From Chroococcopsis sp964623815 (GTDB taxonomy: Bacteria; Cyanobacteriota; Cyanobacteriia; Cyanobacteriales; Microcystaceae), in contig CAZUVR010000108.1 in the NCBI GenBank assembly GCA_964623815.1, positions 1-9,322 of the forward strand: DNA of 9,322 nt. Direction: 5' to 3'. The first letter of the stretch is position 1, and every line of letters begins with the position of its first letter. The notes beneath the pieces were generated by a model. That model was not told the origin of the DNA and ran no database searches. It worked only from the letters and a program-made list of their open reading frames with translations. Made by a program: the position numbers and the translations under genes. Shown piece after piece: positions 1 through 6,958 of the stretch.

Positions 1-2701
1 AAGCGTTAATGCGATCGTTCCCCGCACCACTATCCGCCTCTACCCTACCCACACCGGTAAAGGCTTGGCTGTATTCTCCCCCCGTCACCCCCGACAGGGT
101 AATCGAGCCACCAGCCCCACTGAGGAAATAATTTTCACCTATATCCTGTTTAACGTAGGTGCGGGCGAAGGCCAAAAGCCCCACATTCAGCCTTAAAACC
201 CCAGTGGTAGAGAAACCTAAATCAGCAGACACAGCACCGCGAGTTCTGCCACCAACGCGAGTGAATTCTAAACCAGGTATATCAAAAGGCCCGAGGCCGA
301 TTACATTATTACGGCCTATACTGATTCTGGGTATCCCCCATTTACTAAAACTTATCTTCGGGTACTCCACATAAACATTAGCCCCCGCCGACACACCGCC
401 GCTTACATCGAAAAGAGAACCGAAACCGCCGTTATTGAAATTATCCTTAATCTCGGGCCAGTAAATTTTACCGTCGCCGTTAGGATCGTTGAAGGTAGCG
501 TTTAAGTTTCCCCGGATATAAGCTTCAGCCCCTGCGCTCAGTATCCGGGCGAATCCCACGTTAGCTTCGCCGTATAGCCTCGCATCGAGATAAAAACCCG
601 GTCTCTGGTCGAGATATGACCCGTTGAGGTAAAGCCCATCTAAGAGGCTGTCGGTATTACCGGTACTAGCGAATTGAAGGAAACCGCGAGCGTTGTAACC
701 GTAGGACGTAGCTGGGATGGAGGCGCTGATACTACCGCCGAAAGCTACTGTAATCGGCGGCACTGCCCACACGGGAACTCTTATCTCACCGCCCCCAGAT
801 AGGGTAAAACCTGGTAGGGTGAAGTTAAATAAATCCACATTAGGATTACCCAAGAGCAACCCGAAAGCGGAAGAAGGCTCATTTAAAATAGTCGGGGTGA
901 AAGATACGCCGTTCCCCAAATTTCCATCGAAAATATTAACGCTTCCACGTCCCGATAATAAATTACGGGCTTGGCTCGTGCCGTTGACGAAGCTACCGTT
1001 TATAGTCCCGAGATTGTTAATATCAAAACCTTTACGATCGACGTTAAAACTACCCAGATTAACTGTCCCTGTAGAGGTTATATTACTTAAGGTAGAGACT
1101 ATGCTGTCAATAGTATTAAAACTACTTCGCAAAGAAGTATCGATGATGGGTCTACGCCCCGAAGCTACCGACAGAAGATTAACCAAGTCGGCGACCTTAA
1201 CATTCATCCCGAATCGATCCAACACCGGTAAATTTCTATCGAGAAAATCTAGAACCGGTCTAAATCTATCCGTAAGAGCTTTTATTCTTTGTACGTAATT
1301 ATTAATAGGACTGAGAATAGAAGACAAGTCCAGCCCGACGCTATTAAAAGCTACATTGCTATTATTATACTCTCCAGATGTAAAATTATACTCGCTATTA
1401 AAAGATAAACCAGCCGTAAATTTTGGGAAATTATTACCAAGAGTTAAAGTTGGATTTAGTCTAATGTTGCCGCTTAGATTGGGAGTAAAATTTAAGCCGT
1501 TAGCGTTGCCACTCAGGTCTAATTTAAGACTTAAATTAGTGGCGAAAGCCCTAACTCCCCCCGAATTTGAGACGGTTAGGGGCAAAAATCCTATTTTTCC
1601 ATTTAGATTGTTTTGATTATAAACACTAACATCGACTTTGAATTCTTCAGTTGCACTCGTATCGAAAAAGAAACTATCATTATTTAAATTAGTACCGAAA
1701 TTAAAAGCACTATTAAAACGTACTTCTGCGGTCGCCCCACCGTTAAAATTTAAACCCAGTCTCGGTAATCTTAAATCCGTATCAATAGTAAAATTATTCG
1801 TTAAAGCGCTGCTTATATTTAAGCTATAACGAGCTTCCGTACCGCTTACATTCCCTGTAAAATTAATACCGCTTAAACCTCTACTCGCTAGAGCGTTGTT
1901 AAGATTGGTGGCTAACTGCTGTGGCGTGATTAAGGTATTCGTACTATTAAGAACACCTTGAATCACCCCACGAATGTCATTAAGTACGGATAGGCCGCGA
2001 TTACCGTTGAGATTATCCCCTATCAATCCGCTTAATAAACTATTGCCGGCTATCTGATTGACGAAATTCTCTTGTATTCTAGCTAGGGTATTATCTAGAC
2101 CGTTAAGGGTAGCTCTTAACGCCCCGAGATCCCAAACCCCCGCAGATTGCTCTATGACGAATCTCTGACCGTTGAGGTTAATCGAAGCCGTATCATCTTC
2201 CCCGGTAATCCTGTCTAGAGTCGCTTTATCCAGAGGTTTACCCTGCACCAGCGCGGCGAATAATTCCCCTTCATCCCCGGTAGTATCTATGGCGTTAATT
2301 TTATAATCGATCGCGTGGCCAATTTCCTCTAACAACACATCGGCGATTTCTGCGGAAGAAGCAATATCGATAAATTCCTGAGAGAGAAAAATCTGATCTA
2401 AAGTACCGATATAAGCTCCCCTAGCCCCCGCTATCTGGGCCGCCGGTACGATTTTTATCAGGGGTTGGCTCTCGTTATTATTCTGCCAAGCTTGCCGAAT
2501 TTCCCTAACCTCCGGCGTAGCTGAGTTACCGCCGAAACTAGCTGTGATGATGCGCTCAAATTCCTGACTCACGGCGAGGGCCCGTAATTGTTCCCCTACA
2601 GTCAATAGAGCAGTGTTAGTATTAACCACCTCCGAACCGAGGTTTACATCGCCAAAGCCCACCAAAAATCTTTCGTTAAAATTATTCATCTTATCGCTCA
2701 T
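1..2701 (-). CDS. Large RTX-type secreted protein with degenerate zincin-like N-terminal domain (5' part only)
   Basis: The reading frame is open for 900 codons from an ATG at 2701 and leaves the window without a stop, so the C-terminus is missing. Residues 121-157 hold LLEEIGHAIDYK and GDEGELFAALVQG. This is the N-terminal module of many cyanobacterial RTX proteins; it resembles the HExxH zinc-protease motif but has Glu125 where the first His would be (E125-E126-I-G-H129). The middle is rich in Asn, Gly, Ser and Leu with alternating beta-like patterns, including two loosely similar stretches near residues 300-345 and 385-435. A helical-looking segment lies near 466-520. Residues 739-750 form a perfect EF-hand loop (DPNGDGKIYWPE, bases 452-487). 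Residues 892-900, GAGNDRINA, match the RTX nonapeptide, so a Ca2+-binding repeat block probably begins at the edge. There is no N-terminal signal peptide, as expected for type I secretion by a C-terminal signal. No strong ribosome site precedes the ATG; Met5 is an alternative start. Secretion and Ca2+ binding are inferred, and the specific function is unknown. Confidence 0.8.
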   Translation of the reverse strand, partial: MSDKMNNFNERFLVGFGDVNLGSEVVNTNTALLTVGEQLRALAVSQEFERIITASFGGNSATPEVREIRQAWQNNNESQPLIKIVPAAQIAGARGAYIGTLDQIFLSQEFIDIASSAEIADVLLEEIGHAIDYKINAIDTTGDEGELFAALVQGKPLDKATLDRITGEDDTASINLNGQRFVIEQSAGVWDLGALRATLNGLDNTLARIQENFVNQIAGNSLLSGLIGDNLNGNRGLSVLNDIRGVIQGVLNSTNTLITPQQLATNLNNALASRGLSGINFTGNVSGTEARYSLNISSALTNNFTIDTDLRLPRLGLNFNGGATAEVRFNSAFNFGTNLNNDSFFFDTSATEEFKVDVSVYNQNNLNGKIGFLPLTVSNSGGVRAFATNLSLKLDLSGNANGLNFTPNLSGNIRLNPTLTLGNNFPKFTAGLSFNSEYNFTSGEYNNSNVAFNSVGLDLSSILSPINNYVQRIKALTDRFRPVLDFLDRNLPVLDRFGMNVKVADLVNLLSVASGRRPIIDTSLRSSFNTIDSIVSTLSNITSTGTVNLGSFNVDRKGFDINNLGTINGSFVNGTSQARNLLSGRGSVNIFDGNLGNGVSFTPTILNEPSSAFGLLLGNPNVDLFNFTLPGFTLSGGGEIRVPVWAVPPITVAFGGSISASIPATSYGYNARGFLQFASTGNTDSLLDGLYLNGSYLDQRPGFYLDARLYGEANVGFARILSAGAEAYIRGNLNATFNDPNGDGKIYWPEIKDNFNNGGFGSLFDVSGGVSAGANVYVEYPKISFSKWGIPRISIGRNNVIGLGPFDIPGLEFTRVGGRTRGAVSADLGFSTTGVLRLNVGLLAFARTYVKQDIGENYFLSGAGGSITLSGVTGGEYSQAFTGVGRVEADSGAGNDRINA

Positions 2702-2767
2702 GATCGTTAAGAACAAATGTATTTGCTTACTTGATTAATGCCAAATCTTTAATCACCGACTACACAT

Positions 2768-2793
2768 GACAAAACTCTACAAGACAAAACTCT
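2768..2793. repeat. Short 11-base direct repeat
   Basis: GACAAAACTCT occurs at 2768-2778 and again at 2783-2793, a 15-base offset, just upstream of the minus-strand RTX-type gene. It could be a tandem regulatory site or a chance or slippage duplication; nothing links it to a known regulator. Confidence 0.4.
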
Positions 2794-2848
2794 CTGTGTA
2801 CTGTGTGCCTCTGTTGTTCAAAAGCTAGTTATAGATGTATAGCCATGC

Positions 2849-2877
2849 AATTCCTACGCACGAGGAATTAAATTCCT
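2849..2877. repeat. Alternating inverted-repeat triplet (AATTCCT / AGGAATT / AATTCCT)
   Basis: AATTCCT at 2849-2855 pairs with AGGAATT at 2863-2869 across a 7-base loop. The same AGGAATT arm also pairs with AATTCCT at 2871-2877 across one base. Two mutually exclusive hairpins can therefore form. The core resembles the GGGATTTAAATCCC palindrome at 3103-3116, which suggests, by inference only, that both derive from a dispersed intergenic repeat of the kind common in cyanobacteria. Confidence 0.55.
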
Positions 2878-3102
2878 ACCAGCGAATTGACTATTTAACT
2901 ACAAATACTATTCATCATCCTTATAATCTTTTAATTAATTCACCACATTGCCATACTCTACCTTAAGAATGAGAGTCAGTCAATAGAAAAAAGTCAGAAA
3001 AAGTAGGGTAAACCTGAAATCTTGCACTATTCTCAACAAGCCACAAAAACCAAGGTTTCATGAATCTATAATTAATCTGCTACCCGGTGACAAAACCCGA
3101 CA

Positions 3103-3116
3103 GGGATTTAAATCCC
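3103..3116. repeat. Perfect 14-base palindrome GGGATTTAAATCCC
   Basis: The 14 bases are exactly self-complementary. The AT-rich centre flanked by GGG and CCC is similar in form to the inverted repeat at 2863-2877. It could be the end of a dispersed repeat element or a dimeric-protein binding site; the sequence does not decide. Confidence 0.55.
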
Positions 3117-3144
3117 AGTCTAATAGCAGAAATGCTTTGAAAAC

Positions 3145-3179
3145 GATTGAAATTTCGTGGTTTTTAGTCGATTTCAACC
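3145..3179. repeat. Imperfect inverted repeat, 9-base arms with one G-T pair
   Basis: GATTGAAAT at 3145-3153 is complementary to ATTTCAACC at 3171-3179 except for one mismatch that becomes a wobble pair in RNA read from the minus strand. The arms enclose 17 bases. It sits between the palindrome at 3103 and the strong hairpin at 3193, so the three may form one structured element. Confidence 0.4.
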
Positions 3180-3192
3180 GGCTTGAGCTATG

Positions 3193-3216
3193 AGTCCGAG
3201 AATTTATTCTCGGACT
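3193..3216. repeat. Strong hairpin AGTCCGAGAAT/ATTCTCGGACT, possible terminator
   Basis: Perfect 11-base arms at 3193-3203 and 3206-3216 flank two bases; as RNA this would be a 10-pair stem with a 4-base loop. It is the most stable-looking structure in the intergenic region. The T-rich stretch on the plus side (about 3231-3239) begins too far downstream for a textbook intrinsic terminator, and no plus-strand gene lies upstream in the window. It may end an unrecognised small transcript, insulate the sulfatase cluster, or be part of a dispersed repeat. Confidence 0.5.
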
Positions 3217-3468
3217 GATCTGATTTGGTATATTTAAAAATTATTTTTTGGCATGAAATGGTCAGTTTAAGTTCTTGAGTTTAATCTATAAGAAATATTT
3301 CAAAATCTTGATTTTTCTTCTACAAACTGCATAAAAGCAATTGTTAAAAATAGTTGAAAAAATTAAGATTTCTCAAATTAGTGTTACAAAATGAGAGAAT
3401 TAGAAAAGTTTTTCTATTTTATTTTTAAGTCTAAAATAACTATTAAAAAGCATATCTATCAGCTTTTT

Positions 3469-3474
3469 TATAAT
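3469..3474 (+). promoter_or_regulatory. Candidate -10 box for the sulfatase cluster
   Basis: TATAAT, an exact match to the bacterial -10 consensus, lies 42 bases before the FGE start codon. There is no good -35 hexamer about 17 bases upstream. That is compatible with cyanobacterial promoters that depend on an activator, but the surroundings are so AT-rich that a chance match is likely enough to keep confidence low. Confidence 0.3.
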
Positions 3475-3516
3475 TTATTGATTGTGCGTTTTTAGCCGAG
3501 ATTAATTATCAATATT

Positions 3517-4494
3517 ATGAAAGTAACAACCAGCCCCCCACGAGAGACAAAACAGGATCTCCCCGGTCGCCCGCCTTTTAAAGATATGGTTTGGATTCCG
3601 GGGGGGACTTTCGCTATGGGTTCTGATAACCACTATCCGGAAGAAGCGCCGGTTCATAAAGTTAAGGTGAATGGTTTCTGGATCGATCGCTACCCCGTCA
3701 CCAACGCTAACTTCCGCAAATTCGTCAAAGAAACCGGTTATCTCACTTTCGCCGAACGCCCCGCTAATCCCGCAGATTACCCTGGAGCCAAGCCAGAACT
3801 ACTGGAACCATCTTCGACGGTGTTTGTAAAGCCTCAGCAGAAAGTAGATAAAAACAACCGTTACAACTGGTGGATTTATACTAAAGGTGCTAACTGGCGG
3901 CATCCGGAAGGGCCGGGCAGTTCGATTAAAGACAGAGATAAACATCCAGTCGTCCATATTACCTATGAGGATGTACTCGCTTATGCCCAGTGGATAGGGA
4001 AGGAAATCCCCACTGAGGCAGAATGGGAACTGGCGGCGCGGGGAGGGTTAGAAGGGAAAGAGTTCGCCTGGGGAGATGAACTTTACCCGGCGGGGCGGAT
4101 GATGGCTAATACCTGGCAGGGAGACTTTCCCTACGAAAATACCCGTCAGGATGGTTACGATCGCACCTCGCCGGTGGGTTCTTTCCCCCCTAACGGTTAC
4201 GGGCTATACGACATGATCGGCAACGTGTGGGAATGGACGAGCGATTGGTATCAGGAACACAAGGAGATTAAAAAACCTCCCTGCTGTACCGTAGATAATC
4301 CTCGCGGGGGGGAATTAGAAAAAAGTTTCGATCCTTCGATGCCCGATATAAAAATCCCCCGCAGAGTAATCAAGGGCGGCTCTTTTCTCTGTGCGCCGAG
4401 TTATTGCCGTCGCTATCGCCCAGCGGCGAGGATGGCCCAACCGATCGATACTTCTACCTGTCATGTCGGTTTCCGCCTCATAGTCAGAGTTTAG
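3517..4494 (+). CDS. Formylglycine-generating enzyme (sulfatase-modifying factor, SUMF1/FGE family)
   Basis: FGE oxidises the cysteine of a CxPxR sulfatase motif to Calpha-formylglycine, the catalytic residue of type I sulfatases; aerobic FGEs use O2 and copper bound by two cysteines. The 325-residue product is typical in length for a bacterial FGE. The fold starts at residue 24 with MVWIPGGTFAMGSD and continues with GFWIDRYPVTNANF, PTEAEWELAARGG, and GNVWEWTSDWY (NVWEW at 236-240). It ends with the block KGGSFLCAPSYCRRYRPAAR. Cys292 and Cys297 stand in the C-x4-C spacing of the catalytic pair, which separates true FGEs from the many FGE-like domains lacking them. A further Cys256-Cys257 pair precedes the active site. 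The ATG at 3517 has no clear ribosome site, but the 23-residue N-terminal tail is normal for the family; Met24 would cut into the domain. There is no signal peptide, so it acts in the cytoplasm. The two genes 42 bases and further downstream encode its probable substrates. Confidence 0.93.
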   Translation: MKVTTSPPRETKQDLPGRPPFKDMVWIPGGTFAMGSDNHYPEEAPVHKVKVNGFWIDRYPVTNANFRKFVKETGYLTFAERPANPADYPGAKPELLEPSSTVFVKPQQKVDKNNRYNWWIYTKGANWRHPEGPGSSIKDRDKHPVVHITYEDVLAYAQWIGKEIPTEAEWELAARGGLEGKEFAWGDELYPAGRMMANTWQGDFPYENTRQDGYDRTSPVGSFPPNGYGLYDMIGNVWEWTSDWYQEHKEIKKPPCCTVDNPRGGELEKSFDPSMPDIKIPRRVIKGGSFLCAPSYCRRYRPAARMAQPIDTSTCHVGFRLIVRV

Positions 4495-4536
4495 GACTTC
4501 CAAACATCTGTAAACAATTTGCCAATACATAACATT

Positions 4537-6906
4537 ATGAGCAGAGAAAAAGAAATTCAGAGACAGATTCTCCCGATTCCGGATATTCAACCCGTAGGCT
4601 TGACCACTTACGACGCTAAAGATCCCGATACCAAATATCCGCCGATCGTTCCCCTCCGCCCCCCGAAAGGAGCGCCCAACGTGCTGATCATCCTGCTCGA
4701 TGATGTGGGTTTCGGTGCCTCCTCTGCTTTTGGCGGCCCGATTCATACTCCCATCGCCGAAAAGTTAGCGAAAAACGGTTTGAAATATAACCGTTTTCAT
4801 ACCACTGCTCTTTGCTCCCCCACCCGGGCGGCTTTGCTCACCGGGCGCAATCATCACTCCGTAGGTTTCGGAGCGATTACCGAGATGGCTACTTCCGCCC
4901 CAGGCAATAATTCCATCCGTCCTAATACCTGCGCTCCCCTGGCGGAAACGCTTAAATTAAATGGTTATTCTACCGCTCAGTTCGGTAAATGCCATGAGGT
5001 GCCGGTGTGGGAAACGAGTCCGATGGGGCCGTTTACTAGTTGGCCCACCGGCGGAGGTGGTTTCGAGTATTTCTATGGGTTTATCGGCGGGGAAACGAAT
5101 CAGTATTATCCCGCGCTCTATGAAGGTACGATACCGATCGAACCTGGGAAAACTCCGGAAGAGGGTTACCATTTCACCACCGATATGACGGGCAAGGCGA
5201 TCAAATGGGTGCGTCAGCAAAAAGCCCTCATGGCCGATAAACCCTTCTTCATGTACTTCGCCCCAGGTGCCACCCACGCCCCCCATCAAGTACCCAAAGA
5301 ATGGGCGGATAAATATAAGGGGCAGTTCGATCGAGGTTGGGACGCTCTCCGGGAAGAAACCTTTCAGCGTCAGAAAGAATTGGGTATTATTCCCGCCGAT
5401 GCGGTGTTAACCCCCCGCCACGAGGAAATCCCCGCCTGGGAAACTATCTCGGAGGAGATGAAACCAGTTCTCGCCCGTCAGATGGAGATTTATGCGGGGT
5501 TCTTAGAACATACGGATCATCACATCGGTTTGTTAGTCGATGCCCTGGAAGATTTAGGAATTCTCGAAGATACCCTCATATATTACATCATCGGTGATAA
5601 CGGAGCTTCGGCGGAAGGTTCCCTACAGGGCACTTTTAACGAGATGGTGACATTGCAGGGGTTCGCCCATCTAGAAACTCCAGAATTTCTCACCTCTCGC
5701 CTCGATCTCTTCGGCGGCCCTGAAGCCTATAATCATTACGCTGTAGGTTGGGCCCACGCTATGTGTACCCCTTACCAGTGGACGAAGCAGGTAGCTTCTC
5801 ACTTCGGCGGTACTCGCAACGGTTGTATCGTTCACTGGCCCGGTGGTATTCAATCGCGGGGAGAAATTCGCTCCCAATTCCATCACGTTATCGATATTGC
5901 CCCCACTGTTCTTGAAGTGGCGGGACTACCAGAACCCACCTTTGTTAACGGCGTACAACAGAAACCTTTAGAGGGTGTAAGTATGGCCTATTCTTTCAAT
6001 GCAACTGAGGCGGCGGAACGTCACGAAACCCAATACTTTGAGATGTTCGGTAATCGGGGTATCTATCACAAGGGGTGGACTGCCGTGACCAAACACCGCA
6101 CACCCTTGCAAACGGGACAGGTAAAGTTGCTGCCCTTCGATGAGGATAATTGGGAGTTGTACGATACTTCTAAGGATTGGACGCAAGCCCGTAATTTAGC
6201 CAGCGAATATCCGGACAAGCTGAGGGAGTTACAGCGATTGTGGCTGATCGAGGCGGTGAAATATAATGTCGTACCCCTCGACGATCGTTCTGTGGAGAGG
6301 GCTAACCCCACTCTCGCCGGCCGTCCCCAATTGGTCAAAGGAAAGCGACAGCTTCTCTTCGGTGGCATGGGGCGGTTAACAGAAAGCTCGATCGTCGATT
6401 ATAAAAATAATTCCTTTGCGGTGACAGCGGAGTTGCTGCTTCCCTCATCTGAAGTAGAAGGGGTAATTATTGCCGTAGGCGGCAGTATCGGCGGCTGGAG
6501 CCTATATGTCAAAGGGAGTAAGCTCAAATACTGTTATAACTTTTTCGGTCTAGAACAATACTACACCGAAGGCGGGGAGACGTTACCCTCCGGTAAACAT
6601 CAAGTCCGTCTAGAATTTGCCTACGACGGAGGGGGTATAGGAAAAGGCGGTAATGTTAACCTGTTTCTCGACGGTCAAAAAATTGGCGAGGGGCGGGTAG
6701 AGCAGACGGAGCCTTTTCTATTCTCCGCCGATGAAACCTGTGACATCGGCTTTGAATCAGGTTCGCCGGTGACAAAGGATTACGGGGCAATTAAATTTAA
6801 CGGTGAGGTGAATTGGGTAGAAATCGACGTAGCGGAAGCGGCCGAAGATGCCGATCATTTTATCTCCCCAGAACAGCGTTTCCGTGTAGCGATGGGAATC
6901 CAATAG
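4537..6906 (+). CDS. Cys-type arylsulfatase, GKCHE / KQVASH subtype, with C-terminal beta-sandwich extension
   Basis: This is a type I sulfatase (alkaline-phosphatase superfamily) that hydrolyses sulfate esters with a formylglycine nucleophile. From the ATG at 4537 it has 789 residues. Visible sites are metal ligands Asp55-Asp56 (LLDDVGFG), the modified cysteine Cys93 in CSPTR followed by LLTGR, Lys151 and His153 in GKCHE, His247 in GATHAPH, Asp354-Asn355 in GDNGAS, and Lys417 in WTKQVASHFGG. GKCHE replaces the common GKWHL, and KQVASH replaces the KRETYRGG seen in the next gene, marking a separate subtype. From memory, long actinobacterial sulfatases share these blocks. Residues from about 605 to the end form a beta-rich, LamG/concanavalin-like region (YVKGSKLKYCYN, VNLFLDGQKIGEG). 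There is no signal peptide. A TTG at 4519 would add six residues; ATG is preferred, though neither has a good ribosome site. It follows FGE by 42 bases without a terminator. The substrate cannot be read from the sequence. Confidence 0.93.
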   Translation: MSREKEIQRQILPIPDIQPVGLTTYDAKDPDTKYPPIVPLRPPKGAPNVLIILLDDVGFGASSAFGGPIHTPIAEKLAKNGLKYNRFHTTALCSPTRAALLTGRNHHSVGFGAITEMATSAPGNNSIRPNTCAPLAETLKLNGYSTAQFGKCHEVPVWETSPMGPFTSWPTGGGGFEYFYGFIGGETNQYYPALYEGTIPIEPGKTPEEGYHFTTDMTGKAIKWVRQQKALMADKPFFMYFAPGATHAPHQVPKEWADKYKGQFDRGWDALREETFQRQKELGIIPADAVLTPRHEEIPAWETISEEMKPVLARQMEIYAGFLEHTDHHIGLLVDALEDLGILEDTLIYYIIGDNGASAEGSLQGTFNEMVTLQGFAHLETPEFLTSRLDLFGGPEAYNHYAVGWAHAMCTPYQWTKQVASHFGGTRNGCIVHWPGGIQSRGEIRSQFHHVIDIAPTVLEVAGLPEPTFVNGVQQKPLEGVSMAYSFNATEAAERHETQYFEMFGNRGIYHKGWTAVTKHRTPLQTGQVKLLPFDEDNWELYDTSKDWTQARNLASEYPDKLRELQRLWLIEAVKYNVVPLDDRSVERANPTLAGRPQLVKGKRQLLFGGMGRLTESSIVDYKNNSFAVTAELLLPSSEVEGVIIAVGGSIGGWSLYVKGSKLKYCYNFFGLEQYYTEGGETLPSGKHQVRLEFAYDGGGIGKGGNVNLFLDGQKIGEGRVEQTEPFLFSADETCDIGFESGSPVTKDYGAIKFNGEVNWVEIDVAEAAEDADHFISPEQRFRVAMGIQ

Positions 6907-6945
6907 TCTGTCTGACAATATTCTTTTTCAATCTCATATCTTATC

Positions 6946-6950
6946 AGGAG
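6946..6950 (+). promoter_or_regulatory. Ribosome binding site AGGAG of the second arylsulfatase
   Basis: AGGAG lies 8 bases before the ATG at 6959 and fixes that start. It is the only strong Shine-Dalgarno site among the three cluster genes, so the second sulfatase may be translated more efficiently than the two genes before it. Confidence 0.75.
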
Positions 6951-6958
6951 TTATTATT

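Larger units (their letters stand above)
2702..3516. other. AT-rich divergent intergenic region with several inverted repeats
   Basis: This stretch of about 815 bases separates the minus-strand RTX-type gene from the plus-strand sulfatase cluster and should hold the promoters of both. I see no convincing protein-coding frame, tRNA or CRISPR array. It contains four inverted-repeat elements between 2849 and 3216, a short direct repeat near 2768-2793, and a strongly AT-rich segment (about 3220-3516) leading to the FGE gene. It is long for a simple promoter region, so a small RNA or a dispersed non-coding element is possible but unproven. Confidence 0.8.

Noticed and set aside
159..1829. Several plus-strand open frames of 60-190 codons
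   Set aside because: They lie antisense to the 900-codon minus-strand frame, have low-complexity Leu/Lys/Pro-rich translations with no recognisable motif, and are mirror images of its Asn/Gly/Ser-rich coding pattern.
2294..2335. Active zinc metalloprotease in the RTX-type protein
   Set aside because: The motif reads EEIGH rather than HExxH, so the first canonical metal ligand is missing; proteolytic activity cannot be claimed.
3193..3240. Confident intrinsic terminator
   Set aside because: The stem is strong but no T-run follows immediately, and no plus-strand gene upstream needs terminating; it is kept as an inverted repeat.
2702..3516. CRISPR array or tRNA in the intergenic region
   Set aside because: Repeats are palindromic and few, not regularly spaced direct repeats, and no cloverleaf was found.
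4519..4536. TTG start for the first sulfatase
   Set aside because: The ATG 18 bases downstream is a better start; the six extra residues (MPIHNI) belong to no recognisable motif and no ribosome site supports the TTG.
4315..4746. Minus-strand frame of 143 codons spanning the FGE/sulfatase junction
   Set aside because: It overlaps the well-supported FGE C-terminus and sulfatase N-terminus on the other strand and shows no family motif.
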